64,000 nt of DNA. Source: an actinobacterium SCGC AAA278-I18. Lineage in GTDB: Bacteria; Actinomycetota; Actinomycetes; Nanopelagicales; Nanopelagicaceae. The position numbers and the translations under genes are program-made. The stretch lies in assembly GCA_000378865.1 (NCBI GenBank), contig KB900413.1:1-64000 (forward strand). The letters run 5' to 3'. Below, piece after piece: positions 35,973-46,699 of this stretch; the stretch's first letter is position 1; every line of letters begins with the position of its first letter. The notes beneath the pieces are model-generated. The model saw only the letters and a list, made by a program, of their open reading frames with translations. It did no database searches and was not told the origin of the DNA.

Positions 35973-37163
35973 ATGAAAAATCGTCTCTTTACCTCTGAGT
36001 CAGTAACAGAAGGTCATCCAGACAAGATCGCTGATCAGATCTCTGATGCAATTTTAGATTCATTACTATCACAGGATGCTAAGAGCCGGGTTGCAGTTGA
36101 GACCTTAATTACAACTGGCCAAGTCCATGTTGCCGGTGAGGTAACAACAAATGGTTATGCAGATGTCATGAATATTGTTAGAGACACTGTGCTTGAGATT
36201 GGTTATGACTCATCAGAGAAGGGTTTTGACGGTAATAGTTGTGGTGTTTCAATCTCAATTGGCCAGCAATCACAAGATATTGCACAAGGTGTTAATGACG
36301 CTTTTGAGAGTCGGGTCTCATCCTCTGCTGATCCGTTAGATCTACAAGGTGCAGGGGATCAGGGCTTGATGTTTGGTTATGCATGTAAGGACACTCCAGA
36401 GTTAATGCCAATTCCAATTGCACTTGCTCATAAGTTAGCGCAACAGTTAACAAAGGTGCGCAAAGATGGCACGCTGCCATACCTTCGCCCAGATGGTAAA
36501 ACTCAGGTAACCATCGAGTACCAGGGCGATAAAGCGATTGCGCTAAATACAATTGTTATTTCATCACAGCACGCCGCTGATATTGATCTTGAGAAGAAGC
36601 TGGCCCCGGAGGTAAAGAAGTTTGTAATTGATCCAATAATTAAGGATCTAGACATTGATATTAAAAATGTTAGGTTTTTAATAAATCCAACTGGGCGCTT
36701 TGTTATTGGTGGGCCAATGGGAGATGCCGGTCTTACTGGCCGCAAAATTATCGTTGATACCTATGGTGGCATGGCCCGTCATGGCGGTGGTGCGTTCTCC
36801 GGTAAAGATCCATCAAAGGTTGATCGCTCAGCAGCATATGCAATGCGTTGGGTGGCAAAGAATGTGGTTGCAGCAGAGCTGGCTGATCGTTGTGAGGTGC
36901 AGGTTGCCTATGCAATTGGCAAAGCACAACCAGTAGGGCTATTCATCGAAACATTTGGAACTGAAAAATTTGATTTAGCAAAGATAAGTGATGCTGTTAA
37001 AGAGGTATTTGATCTTAGACCGGCCGCAATTATTCGTGATTTAAATCTTCTGCGCCCAATTTATGGAAAGACTGCAGCTTATGGACACTTCGGTAGAGAG
37101 TTACCAGAGTTTGCTTGGGAGAAGAAAGACCGCGCTGCTGCCCTTAAGGCATTAGTAAATTAA
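35973..37163 (+). CDS. metK: S-adenosylmethionine synthase
   Basis: [52 protein letters not shown]. Confidence 0.98.
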   Translation: MKNRLFTSESVTEGHPDKIADQISDAILDSLLSQDAKSRVAVETLITTGQVHVAGEVTTNGYADVMNIVRDTVLEIGYDSSEKGFDGNSCGVSISIGQQSQDIAQGVNDAFESRVSSSADPLDLQGAGDQGLMFGYACKDTPELMPIPIALAHKLAQQLTKVRKDGTLPYLRPDGKTQVTIEYQGDKAIALNTIVISSQHAADIDLEKKLAPEVKKFVIDPIIKDLDIDIKNVRFLINPTGRFVIGGPMGDAGLTGRKIIVDTYGGMARHGGGAFSGKDPSKVDRSAAYAMRWVAKNVVAAELADRCEVQVAYAIGKAQPVGLFIETFGTEKFDLAKISDAVKEVFDLRPAAIIRDLNLLRPIYGKTAAYGHFGRELPEFAWEKKDRAAALKALVN

Positions 37164-37166
37164 GCA

Positions 37167-39071
37167 GTGGCTTCACCACTTAAATTAAAGCGGCAAGCAA
37201 CTACTAATTCAAAAAAGATCTCTGCAGAGGTAGCACCAGATCTACCTATCGCAGCAGTTTTAGTTGATACCCCAGTCTCACACCTTGAAGGTATCTATGA
37301 CTACTTAGTGCCAATTCATTTAAGTGATCTAGCCATAGTTGGTAGCAAGGTATTAGTCGAGTTTGGAAAGAGTAAGACAGAGGCGTTAATCATTGATCGC
37401 AAAAGTGAAAGTGAACAAAAACAAGGTATAAAGCAAGTACTAGATGTAATCTCACCACCTGGATTAATCAATCAAGATGTGATCAAGCATATTGAAATGG
37501 TTAGAGATCGCTTTGGCGGTGGAATTTGGAGTATTTTAAAATCAGCTGTTCCAGCGCGAGTAGTCAAAGAGGAGAAGTTACTTGAGCAGTTGATTAAAGC
37601 CGCAGCGATATCACCATATGAATCAGAGTCACTACGAGAGATAATTGGCAACTCAGATTATGCTCAACTGCTTAGTAATAAGCGTATTAGGTGGGGCAGT
37701 AATTTTCCATCAGCAACAGATGCAGATTATTTCTTAATTGAGTTAGTAAAGATACGCTCGCAGGTTAATCAAGTTTTACTTTTACTCCCTGATGAATCTG
37801 ATATATCTCGATTTATGCCATCACTAGCAGAACATTTTGGTGATCTAGTTATAGAGCTAGGCTCTCATTTAAGTAAAGGTGTGCGGTATCGAAATTATTT
37901 AATGGCAAATCTACAATCTCCTAAGGTAATAATCGCTACCCGAAGTGGAGCCTTTACTGCACTGAGTCAAGATGCAACTGTGATTGTGGTGTCAGATCTT
38001 GATCAATCTCATTATGAGCTTCATGCCCCGGGTTGGAATACCCGTGATGTTACATTGCTCAGAGATAGCAAGACATCAATCATATTTATCTCACCATCCC
38101 ACTCATTAGAGATTGCTAGGTTGATTGAGGTTGGTTGGCTTGATAAGAAGGTTTATAAGGTAAAAACAAACCAGAAATATATAACTGGGGAGAGTGGTAA
38201 TTCCTATATTTTGGCTATTAAAAACGGAATTAATAAAGGCAATGTATTGGTATCAGTGGCAGAAAAGGGATACGCAAATTTATTTCTCTGTGCTACTTGC
38301 CGGAACACAGCTAGCTGTGAGTGTGGGGGGAAACTGCAAATTGATAGTGTTAAGAAGATTCCTATGTGTTACCTTTGCGAAAAGCTATATAAGGAGTGGA
38401 AGTGCTCATACTGCTCTGGAAATCGACCATTTGTAATTGTTAAAGGAATTGATAGAACAGCGGAGGAGATTGGGCGTGCTATTTCTAGTGCATCAATTTT
38501 GGTCTCATCCGGCGGTAAGAAAATTCAATCTTTGCCAACAGGTAATCATCTTGTTTTGGCAACGGCTGGCTCTGAGCCGGCTGGGCTTTATAGCGCTGTT
38601 GTAATGCTAGATGGTGAACGAATTTTCAATCGGCCATCACTTAGAGCAGAGGAGTTAGCTAAGTTTCATTGGTTCTCTCTACTTGCTCGAGCATCATTTG
38701 ATGCGCAAGTTTTTTTCTCCTTAGCCAATCAGCATCCAGTTGTCCAAGCATTAATTAGGGCAGATTCATCAACTGCTGCTACATATGAGTTAGAGACAAG
38801 AAAGCTATCTAAGCTTCCCCCTTATTATCGAGTTGCGGTTGTAATTGGCGATACTGCCGATATATCAAAGTTTGCAGAAAATCTAAGAAATACCAAAAAT
38901 TATGAGATCACTGGACCAGTTTCTGTTGACTCATATCAGAGTAAATTATTGATCAGGGTTGGCTTGCCAGAGGCGCAATTATTAGTAGATCTGCTTGATG
39001 ATATTACTAAGGTGCAGGGAGTTAAAGGTAGAAAAATCTTTAAGGTCAGGTTTGACCCCTTTGATCTCTAA
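37167..39071 (+). CDS. priA: Primosomal protein N' (PriA-like) lacking helicase ATPase motifs
   Basis: N-terminal 3'BD-like region (AAVLVDTPVSHLEGIYDYLVP), zinc-binding region CATCRNTASCECGGKL...CYLCEKLYKEWKCSYC; no GxxxxGK[ST]. Confidence 0.85.
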   Translation: MASPLKLKRQATTNSKKISAEVAPDLPIAAVLVDTPVSHLEGIYDYLVPIHLSDLAIVGSKVLVEFGKSKTEALIIDRKSESEQKQGIKQVLDVISPPGLINQDVIKHIEMVRDRFGGGIWSILKSAVPARVVKEEKLLEQLIKAAAISPYESESLREIIGNSDYAQLLSNKRIRWGSNFPSATDADYFLIELVKIRSQVNQVLLLLPDESDISRFMPSLAEHFGDLVIELGSHLSKGVRYRNYLMANLQSPKVIIATRSGAFTALSQDATVIVVSDLDQSHYELHAPGWNTRDVTLLRDSKTSIIFISPSHSLEIARLIEVGWLDKKVYKVKTNQKYITGESGNSYILAIKNGINKGNVLVSVAEKGYANLFLCATCRNTASCECGGKLQIDSVKKIPMCYLCEKLYKEWKCSYCSGNRPFVIVKGIDRTAEEIGRAISSASILVSSGGKKIQSLPTGNHLVLATAGSEPAGLYSAVVMLDGERIFNRPSLRAEELAKFHWFSLLARASFDAQVFFSLANQHPVVQALIRADSSTAATYELETRKLSKLPPYYRVAVVIGDTADISKFAENLRNTKNYEITGPVSVDSYQSKLLIRVGLPEAQLLVDLLDDITKVQGVKGRKIFKVRFDPFDL

Positions 39072-39097
39072 CCATACTTCTGAAGTATCATTGGCTT

Positions 39098-39658
39098 ATG
39101 GCACTTCAACCAATTAGATTATTTGGCGATCCAGTTTTAGTTACCCCAGCTAGTGAGGTAATTGATTTTGATAAAGAGCTACGCCAATTAGTTGCAGATT
39201 TAACTGAAACTATGCAGGCTGCCCCTGGGGCTGGGCTTGCTGCTCCACAAATTGGTGTACCGCTTAGAGTATTTGTTTGGGATATTCATGACGAGCTTGG
39301 CCATCTGATAAATCCATCCCTTGATTTGAGCGAGGAGTTGCAAGAGGGTGAGGAGGGCTGCTTATCCTTTCCAGATTTAGTTTATGAAACACCAAGAGCA
39401 CTTAGAGCAGTGGCTAAAGGTTTTAATATGCATGGTGAGCCAGTTGTTATTGAGGGGACTGAGTTACTTGCCAGGTGCTTGCAACATGAAACCGATCATT
39501 TAAATGGAGTTCTATTTATAGATCGAATGAAATCTGAACAACGCAAAATTGCAATGAAAGAGATTCGCGAATCGGAGTGGTTTGGTTTAGCTACTACCGA
39601 TGGAAGTACTCCGATAATTAAAACCTCACCCCACTCCACCTTTGGTTTGGGACTATAA
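39098..39658 (+). CDS. def: Peptide deformylase
   Basis: GAGLAAPQIGV, EEGCLSFP, QHETDHLNGVLFIDR. Confidence 0.97.
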   Translation: MALQPIRLFGDPVLVTPASEVIDFDKELRQLVADLTETMQAAPGAGLAAPQIGVPLRVFVWDIHDELGHLINPSLDLSEELQEGEEGCLSFPDLVYETPRALRAVAKGFNMHGEPVVIEGTELLARCLQHETDHLNGVLFIDRMKSEQRKIAMKEIRESEWFGLATTDGSTPIIKTSPHSTFGLGL

Positions 39659-39662
39659 AATT

Positions 39663-40583
39663 TTGAAGCTTTTTGTTGCGTCATCCTCATTAGTTGCTAA
39701 GCCACTTATCTCAGCTCTTTCAGCAAGTAAGGACCATCAATTATTGGGTTTAATTACTAATTCCGACAAAGCAACTGGTCGGGGCATGCAAATAGAGGCT
39801 AATGAGTTAGCAAATTGGGCAGATAGTGAGCAGATTCAAATGCATAAACCAACCTCTGCCGAACAGATTAGGTTAATAATTACCGAATCTAAGCCAGATT
39901 TAATAATCACAATTGCATATGGGCGGTTAATTCCAGAGCCATTATTGGATCTACCAAAACATGGCTGGATAAATGTTCATTTTTCTACCCTTCCCAAATG
40001 GCGCGGTGCTGCGCCAGTGCAATGGGCAATTCTTAATGGCGACAAAGAGAGTGGAATAAGTATTTTTAAACTTGAAAAGGGGATGGATACTGGTCCGATC
40101 TATCTTATGCAATCAACGCAAATCGGTAGCGGTGAAAAGAGTGAGGAGTTACTTGATCGGTTAAGCATTATTGGTAGCTCATTAACTTTAGACAGTCTTA
40201 CTCTCATTGCTGATGGTTTCAAACCACAAGCTCAACCTGCGCAGGGTGTAAGTATTGCGCCAAAATTTATGAAGGGTGATGGTCATCTAGATTGGAGCCA
40301 GAGTAGTGAGCAGATATTTAATCGCTATCGCGCCCTTTCAGCCAATCCAGGTGTTTGGTCAATGCTTGCTGATTTAAGGTTAAAGATTGATTCGCTGCGG
40401 CCCTCATATACTGCAGAGCAATTAATGCCAGGGGTAGTTTTAATCGAAGACGAAAAGTTTTTAGTTGGCACCGCCACCAATGCAATTGAGGTAATTAGAT
40501 TAACTCCTGCAGGGCGAAATCAGATGAGTGCTGCGGAATTTATTAGAGGATTGCCAAATAGGTCAGGCTTATCTCTTGGGTAA
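39663..40583 (+). CDS. fmt: Methionyl-tRNA formyltransferase
   Basis: INVHFSTLPKWRGAAPVQWAILNGDKESGISIFKLEKGMDTGPI; TTG start 39663 preferred. Confidence 0.96.
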   Translation: MKLFVASSSLVAKPLISALSASKDHQLLGLITNSDKATGRGMQIEANELANWADSEQIQMHKPTSAEQIRLIITESKPDLIITIAYGRLIPEPLLDLPKHGWINVHFSTLPKWRGAAPVQWAILNGDKESGISIFKLEKGMDTGPIYLMQSTQIGSGEKSEELLDRLSIIGSSLTLDSLTLIADGFKPQAQPAQGVSIAPKFMKGDGHLDWSQSSEQIFNRYRALSANPGVWSMLADLRLKIDSLRPSYTAEQLMPGVVLIEDEKFLVGTATNAIEVIRLTPAGRNQMSAAEFIRGLPNRSGLSLG

Positions 40584-41904
40584 ACCAGATCCAAACCCAT
40601 CTCGCCTGACTGCATATGAGTTGGTCTGCCAAGTAAATCGGCAGGGTGCCTATGCAAACCTTAGGCTGCCGGAGCTACTTGCTATATCTAAGATGACGCA
40701 GGCTGATAAAGCATTTACTACTGAGCTTGCCTATGGAAGTTTAAGAATGCAGGGCCAACATGATTACATCGCAGCAAAGTATTTAGATCGAGCATTCTCT
40801 GAAGTTGATGAAAAAATCCAAGATCTATTAAGAATAGGTATCCATCAAATAACCCAGATGCGTGTTGCTTCTCACGCTGCGGTTTCTGAGACGGTTGAGG
40901 TTGCAAAGTTAGTTGCTGGTGAGTCAAAAGCCTCTTATGTGAATGCAATTCTGCGAAGGGTTAGTGAAGCAAATAATGATCTTGCTGAGCTAAGTGATAA
41001 GCCAGTGCTTGAGAGATTAGTTATTCAATACAGCCATCCAGAGTGGATAATCTTAGCATTTTATGATCAACTTAAAGATTGGCAAAAGGTAGAAGAGCTT
41101 TTGCAGGCAAATAATCTTCCAGTAAAACCAGATATCATTGCTTGGCCGGGTAAATCTTCAATCGCAGAGTTATCTGCATTAGGTGCAACATCTATTGAAG
41201 GTTTTCCAAATGGAGTTAATCTGCCAGGTATACCATCTGAGTTTGAACCAATTATTACTCGCAGAGCTGGTGTGCAGGATCGTGGTTCTCAATTAGTTGT
41301 TGAGAATTTTCTAGCAACAGCAACTGCTGGCTTATCTTGGCTTGATATGTGTGCTGGACCAGGCGGTAAGGCTGCATATATTTTTCATTCCCTTACAAAC
41401 TCTGATTCAACTGCGACATTTCTAGCAAATGAGCCAATCTCACATCGAGCTGAGTTAGTTAAAAGAGTGGTGAATAATCAACAAGTAGTTAGTTTTGATG
41501 CAACCGATGCAACGAATTTTTCGCAGACATTTGACCGGATATTAGTTGATGCCCCATGTACTGGACTAGGTGCACTTCGTAGGCGCCCAGAGGCAAGGTG
41601 GCGACGGACAATACAAGATCTTAAAGAGTTAGTATTACTACAAAGACAACTTTTATCATCGGCATATGAGTTGTTAAAACCAGGTGGAGTTATTGCATAT
41701 GTAACCTGCTCACCACATCTTGCCGAAACTAAGGGACAAGTTCTTGATTTTTTAAGTACCCATCCAGATATGCAGTTACTACCAATGCAGAGTTTGCCAC
41801 TTGCCCATAAACAGGGTGTTTTGCCAGATGGCACAGTTCAACTTTGGACACACCTAGACCAATCAGATGCCATGTTTATGGCTCTTCTTAAAAAGGTGGG
41901 TTAA
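40576..41904 (+). CDS. rsmB: 16S rRNA m5C967 methyltransferase RsmB-like (NusB + methyltransferase domains)
   Basis: NusB-like N-terminus, DMCAGPGGKAAYI, VDAPCTGLGALRRRPEARWRR, YVTCSPHLAET; TTG start 40576 overlapping the fmt stop. Confidence 0.92.
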   Translation: MGKPDPNPSRLTAYELVCQVNRQGAYANLRLPELLAISKMTQADKAFTTELAYGSLRMQGQHDYIAAKYLDRAFSEVDEKIQDLLRIGIHQITQMRVASHAAVSETVEVAKLVAGESKASYVNAILRRVSEANNDLAELSDKPVLERLVIQYSHPEWIILAFYDQLKDWQKVEELLQANNLPVKPDIIAWPGKSSIAELSALGATSIEGFPNGVNLPGIPSEFEPIITRRAGVQDRGSQLVVENFLATATAGLSWLDMCAGPGGKAAYIFHSLTNSDSTATFLANEPISHRAELVKRVVNNQQVVSFDATDATNFSQTFDRILVDAPCTGLGALRRRPEARWRRTIQDLKELVLLQRQLLSSAYELLKPGGVIAYVTCSPHLAETKGQVLDFLSTHPDMQLLPMQSLPLAHKQGVLPDGTVQLWTHLDQSDAMFMALLKKVG

Positions 41905-41913
41905 ATACTCCTC

Positions 41914-42597
41914 ATGAGCAACAAAAATTCAATCTTGATAACTCCTAGCATTTTAAATGCAAATTTTGATGATTTAGAGAGTGAGATTGCAAAGATCTCA
42001 CAGGTCTCTGACCTACTTCATTTAGATGTAATGGATAATATATTTGTTCCGAATTTTACTTTTGATTTTAAAAGAGCAAAAGAGATTATTGATTTCTCAA
42101 AATTATCAGTTGATGCTCATCTAATGATCGCTGACCCAGATGATATGGCGCCAAAGTATGCCCAAGCTGGTTGCGCCTCTGTGACATTTCACTATGAAGC
42201 GGCTAAAGAATCGCGCGTAATTATTAAAAACATAAAATCAAATGGCGCAAAAGCCGGTATTGCAATTAAGCCTGGCACAAAGTTTTCTCAGGTTGAAGAG
42301 TTTATAGATGATATTGATATGTTATTGATTATGACTGTTGAGCCAGGTTTTGGTGGTCAATCTTTCATGCATGATCAGATGGATAAGGTCGCTAAGGCTA
42401 GAGATCGAATTAATCAATGCAAAGAGCCTTTGCCAATACTTCAGGTAGATGGTGGAATTTCAGTGGACACTATTGGTGAGGCAGCAGCAGCTGGTGCAAA
42501 TTGTTTTGTAGCAGGAAGTGCAATCTATAAATCAAGTAATCCTTCAGATATGGTTGAGCAGTTACGAAAGATTGCACTTAATAGTTTTAAGTCTTAG
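41914..42597 (+). CDS. rpe: Ribulose-phosphate 3-epimerase
   Basis: ITPSILNANFDDLESEI, LHLDVMDNIFVPNFTF, MTVEPGFGGQSF. Confidence 0.96.
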   Translation: MSNKNSILITPSILNANFDDLESEIAKISQVSDLLHLDVMDNIFVPNFTFDFKRAKEIIDFSKLSVDAHLMIADPDDMAPKYAQAGCASVTFHYEAAKESRVIIKNIKSNGAKAGIAIKPGTKFSQVEEFIDDIDMLLIMTVEPGFGGQSFMHDQMDKVAKARDRINQCKEPLPILQVDGGISVDTIGEAAAAGANCFVAGSAIYKSSNPSDMVEQLRKIALNSFKS

Positions 42598-43766
42598 CCG
42601 CCAATTCCCATTAGCAGCAAAACTGCTGAAAGGTCAGCTGTATTTATCGTTGTTGCCGCCGCCGCTGCAACCTTAGGTTTTGCATTAAACGCTATTCCAA
42701 GCCCTGCCACCTCGATCATATCTAGATCATTTGCGCCATCTCCAATTGCAACGGTTTGGGATAGTTCAACCTGTTCACCGTTAGCAAAATCAATTAGTGC
42801 TTGTCGCTTTGCAACTCTATCTATGACTTCACCTTCAATTTTGCCTGTCAACTTTCCGCCCTTAATCTCTAACTTATTCGCTCGATAAAAATCAATTTTT
42901 AGATCCTTAAGAATTGGTTCAATTACATCAATAAATCCCCCAGAGACAACTCCTACCTTGTGCCCTTGGGCATGAAGGGTTTGAATCAATTTCTCAGCCC
43001 CAGTTGTTAGCATGATTTCTTTTCGGACCACATCGATTACTGAAACATCTAAATCTGCCAGCAGTGCGACTCGCTTCCTTAATGCTTGCGCAAAATCTAT
43101 CTCACCAGCCATTGCAGCAGCGGTAATTTTAGATACTGCCGGTCCTTGATTCGCATGATTTGCTAGTAGATCAATAACCTCCTGTTGAATCAAAGTTGAA
43201 TCCATATCTAGCACTACAACACGTTTACTATTTCTTACTCTACCGCCTGGTTCAACAGCTAAATCAATCTGATTAGCTATCGCCACACTTGCTAATGCTC
43301 GTTGCACCTCTTTGATTGAATGATTAGAAATTGTTAAATCAAGTTCGATTGCGGTTACAGGTTTAGTTGCAGTTCTCCTGATTGCTGTGATATTTCCATT
43401 CAAATTTGCGATCTCAGCAGCAACCGCTGCAAATCCAGATGGCTTTAATCCCTCGCCAATAATTACCACTCTAAGTGATTCAGCACCTTGGCTTAACTGC
43501 TCATGCTGTTCAAAATCAATAGCGATATCTAAGCCAAGCTCTTTTTCTAACTTATTAAGCTCATCAGATATTGCCTGAGCATGCGCTTGATCAAGCGTAA
43601 TTAATACAGTTAGCACAAGGCGATCTCGGATAATCAATTGCTCAATATCTAGGATGGTGACAGCAAATTGTGCCAGCGCACTCATCAGCCTTTGTGTAAT
43701 ACCTGGGTGATCTTCGCCTGAAACCAGAATCAGTCCAGTAAAGGCGGGGTTATTTCTATTAGGCAT
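42594..43766 (-). CDS. serB: Phosphoserine phosphatase (ACT-ACT-HAD)
   Basis: VVLDMDSTLIQQEVIDLLA, GVVSGGFIDVIEPI, VAIGDGANDLDMI. Confidence 0.95.
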   Translation of the reverse strand: MPNRNNPAFTGLILVSGEDHPGITQRLMSALAQFAVTILDIEQLIIRDRLVLTVLITLDQAHAQAISDELNKLEKELGLDIAIDFEQHEQLSQGAESLRVVIIGEGLKPSGFAAVAAEIANLNGNITAIRRTATKPVTAIELDLTISNHSIKEVQRALASVAIANQIDLAVEPGGRVRNSKRVVVLDMDSTLIQQEVIDLLANHANQGPAVSKITAAAMAGEIDFAQALRKRVALLADLDVSVIDVVRKEIMLTTGAEKLIQTLHAQGHKVGVVSGGFIDVIEPILKDLKIDFYRANKLEIKGGKLTGKIEGEVIDRVAKRQALIDFANGEQVELSQTVAIGDGANDLDMIEVAGLGIAFNAKPKVAAAAATTINTADLSAVLLLMGIGG

Positions 43767-43816
43767 TGGCTCAGATTAACTGTAATCCCTTGCTCGGGGC
43801 GGTATCTTTCATCCCT

Positions 43817-44599
43817 ATGGGTGCGATATTGGAGTTATCTGATGTCACAGTTCGCCGGGGCGAACGGATTATTCTTGGCCCGCTAAATTGGCAGGTATTA
43901 GAAGGTCAGCGGTGGGTAGTTCTTGGACCAAATGGAGCTGGCAAGACTACCTTGTTACAAATCTGCTCCTCATTAATTCATCCAACCAAAGGTCAAATCA
44001 AGATATTAGGGGAGCAATTAGGAAAGGTAGATGTCTTTGAATTACGAACTCGAATTGGCTTAACCTCATCTGCATTAGTTGAACAAATTTCACCTGAAGA
44101 GTTGGTTATGGATGTAGTACTAACTGCTGCGTATGCAATGTTAGGTAGATGGCAAGAAAAATATGATTTGTGGGATGAATCAAGAGCTATGGCATTGCTA
44201 ACCGCATTAGGAGTTAGAGAGTTAGGGGAGCGGTTATTTGGCTCACTAAGTGAGGGAGAGAAAAAACGAGTACAGATTGCTCGGGCTTTAATGGCAGATC
44301 CTGAGTTACTACTACTCGATGAGCCGGCATCATCCCTTGATTTAGGTGGGAGGGAGGATCTGTTAAAGCGGATTGCCACCTTTGCAAGTGATCTGTTAGC
44401 ACCAGCTACTGTAATTGTTACCCACCATATTGAAGAGATTCCAACTGGCACAACTCATGCGCTTTTATTGTGCGAAGGGTCGGTAATTGCACAAGGAGAT
44501 GTTGGCTCTGTAATTACTGATAGCAATTTAACTATGGCTTATGGGTTGCCAATCACAGTTACTTCAGAGGGTGGTCGGTTCTTCGCTCGTGCCCGCTGA
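43817..44599 (+). CDS. ABC transporter ATP-binding protein (no partner permease in the window)
   Basis: VVLGPNGAGKTTLLQ Walker A, LSEGEKKRVQIARALMADPELLLLDEPASSLD. Confidence 0.92.
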   Translation: MGAILELSDVTVRRGERIILGPLNWQVLEGQRWVVLGPNGAGKTTLLQICSSLIHPTKGQIKILGEQLGKVDVFELRTRIGLTSSALVEQISPEELVMDVVLTAAYAMLGRWQEKYDLWDESRAMALLTALGVRELGERLFGSLSEGEKKRVQIARALMADPELLLLDEPASSLDLGGREDLLKRIATFASDLLAPATVIVTHHIEEIPTGTTHALLLCEGSVIAQGDVGSVITDSNLTMAYGLPITVTSEGGRFFARAR

Positions 44600-45221
44600 T
44601 CTGCTCCCACATCTGCCTAAGCAGTGGCATCAAATTGTTGATCTCAAACTATTAGAAGAGATCTCTGCAAAGTTAAGTGGTGAGTATATTCCTGCCGCGA
44701 TAGATGTATTTGCAGCCCTAAAACTTTCACCCTCTGATGTAAAGGTGGTAATTGTTGGACAAGATCCTTATCCAAACCGGCAGCACGCAATGGGGCTGGC
44801 TTTTTCAGTAAGAGAAAGTGTTTCCACTCTTCCGGCCTCGCTTAAAAATATCTTTACCGAGTTAGAGAGTGATCTTGGTATTAAACCTAGTAATGGGGAT
44901 TTAAGTAGGTGGGCATCTCAAGGAGTATTACTACTAAATAGAGCGCTAACAGTTAAGCCAGGTGAGCCTGCCTCACACTCAAAGATTGGCTGGTATGAGT
45001 TGACTGAGACGATTATAAGTAATGTTGCAAAATCAGGTGCCATAGGAGTGTTATGGGGAAATGATGCGCAAGCTTTAGCTAATTATTTTTCTAAAGATGA
45101 TTTATTTACCGCCCCACACCCAAGTCCGCTGTCGGTATATCGTGGGTTTTATGGTTCAAAGCCATTTAGCAAGGTTAATAATCGTTTAGTTGAAAAGGGT
45201 TTAACACCCATTAAATGGTAA
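44589..45221 (+). CDS. ung: Uracil-DNA glycosylase
   Basis: VVIVGQDPYPNRQHAMGLAFSV, GVLLLNRALTV, APHPSPLSVYRGFYGSKPF; start uncertain (GTG 44589 or upstream to 44541). Confidence 0.95.
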   Translation: MPADLLPHLPKQWHQIVDLKLLEEISAKLSGEYIPAAIDVFAALKLSPSDVKVVIVGQDPYPNRQHAMGLAFSVRESVSTLPASLKNIFTELESDLGIKPSNGDLSRWASQGVLLLNRALTVKPGEPASHSKIGWYELTETIISNVAKSGAIGVLWGNDAQALANYFSKDDLFTAPHPSPLSVYRGFYGSKPFSKVNNRLVEKGLTPIKW

Positions 45222-45254
45222 AGGGGCGCACCATAAGATGCGCCCCTTTATTTT
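45221..45254 (+). terminator. Rho-independent (probably bidirectional) terminator between convergent ung and NCS2 permease
   Basis: AAGGGGCGCA-CCATAAGA-TGCGCCCCTTTATTTT: near-perfect GC-rich stem followed by T-rich tract. Confidence 0.92.
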
Positions 45255-45262
45255 AAGTTAGC

Positions 45263-46699
45263 TTATGCAGTCCAAATATTAATTGGTGATTGCAAGAAGT
45301 AAACCATGAATAATCCAGATACAACGTACATCAAAGGATGAATTTCCTTTGAGCGGCCCTGGAATACTCGAATTACTACATATGAAACAAACCCTGCTCC
45401 GATACCTACTGAAATATTGTAAGTAAATGGCATCAAGATAATTGTTAAGAATGCTGGAATTGCAATTCCAAGATCATCCCAATCAATACCCTTGATTTGA
45501 GTCATCATTAAGAAACCAACAATTACTAGTGCTGGGGTAGCAGCTTCGTAAGGAATGATGGCAACAAGTGGAGCTAAGAAGGTTGTAAGTAGGAATAGCA
45601 CACCTGTTACTACAGAGGCCAAACCAGTACGAGCACCTTCACCAACACCAGAGGCTGATTCGATGTATGAGGTGTTAGATGAAACTGAACCAGCACCACC
45701 GGCAGCTGCAGCAATTGAGTCAATTAGAAGAATGCGTTGTGCACCTTCAACATTGCCACTGCGATCAACTAAGCCAGCTTGGTGACCAATTGCAGTCATT
45801 GTTCCCATTGTGTCGAAGAAATCTGCTAGTAAAAGTGTAAATACTAGAAGAAGTGCTGCGACTGCTGAGATTCGGTCAAATCCACCAAGTAGGTTGAATT
45901 TACCTAAAATATCAAAGTGAGGAGTAGCAGCAATTGCATCAGGAACTGCCGGAACATTTAAGCCCCAGCCCTTTGGATTAACAGTGCCGGTGGCACCATC
46001 AAAATTAGGCCCAATTTTGAAAGCTGATTCAACAAGTACTGCAAGAACTGTAGAGAGAACTATTCCAATAAGAAGTGCTCCCTTAACCTTCTTAACAGTT
46101 AATCCGATCATTAAGAAGAGGCCAAATGCAAATACCAAAACTGGCCAACCAACAAGATTTCCATTGTCGCCAAGTGTTACCGGTACTGGTCCAGATCCAG
46201 TTCTGCGAACGAAACCAGCATCAACTAGACCGATAAGTGCAATGAAAAGACCGATACCAACTGAGATTGCGATCTTTAATTGACTTGGTACTGCTTTGAA
46301 GACCGCAACTCGGAATCCAGTAAGTACCAAAACAAGAATAATTAAGCCTTCAAGGACGATAAGTCCCATGGCATCTGCCCAGCTCATTTTGGATGCAATT
46401 CCAACTGCAACGAAGGTGTTAAGACCTAGGCCAGTTGCAAGTGCTAATGGAAAGTTGGCAACTACGCCCATCAGGATGGTCATAACGCCAGCAATAAGTG
46501 CGGTAGCGGCTGCAACTAATGCAAGATTAGGAGCATCGCCTCCGCCAATGAATTTTCCATCGGCATCTTTAGCAAGACCGATGATGAGTGGATTAAGCGC
46601 AACTATGTATGCCATGGTGAAAAATGTGACGACTCCGCCACGAACTTCACGAGCTACGGTTGAGCCACGCTGACTGATTTTAAAGAAGCTATCAAGCAT
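45263..46699 (-). CDS. NCS2 family permease (AzgA/PbuG-type purine transporter)
   Basis: AREVRGGVVTFFTMAYIVALNPLI, ATGLGLNTFVA, DFFDTMGTMTAIGHQAGL, GTGSVSSNTSYIESASGVGEGARTG-like motif. Confidence 0.93.
   Translation of the reverse strand: MLDSFFKISQRGSTVAREVRGGVVTFFTMAYIVALNPLIIGLAKDADGKFIGGGDAPNLALVAAATALIAGVMTILMGVVANFPLALATGLGLNTFVAVGIASKMSWADAMGLIVLEGLIILVLVLTGFRVAVFKAVPSQLKIAISVGIGLFIALIGLVDAGFVRRTGSGPVPVTLGDNGNLVGWPVLVFAFGLFLMIGLTVKKVKGALLIGIVLSTVLAVLVESAFKIGPNFDGATGTVNPKGWGLNVPAVPDAIAATPHFDILGKFNLLGGFDRISAVAALLLVFTLLLADFFDTMGTMTAIGHQAGLVDRSGNVEGAQRILLIDSIAAAAGGAGSVSSNTSYIESASGVGEGARTGLASVVTGVLFLLTTFLAPLVAIIPYEAATPALVIVGFLMMTQIKGIDWDDLGIAIPAFLTIILMPFTYNISVGIGAGFVSYVVIRVFQGRSKEIHPLMYVVSGLFMVYFLQSPINIWTA

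Noticed and set aside
39642-41904. Possible fmt-rsmB gene fusion
   Set aside because: Different reading frames; fmt stops at 40583 and rsmB likely starts at TTG 40576, an ordinary short overlap.
45555-46673. Three + strand ORFs opposite the NCS2 permease
   Set aside because: Antisense to a clear permease; Pro/Thr/Arg-rich shadow translations.
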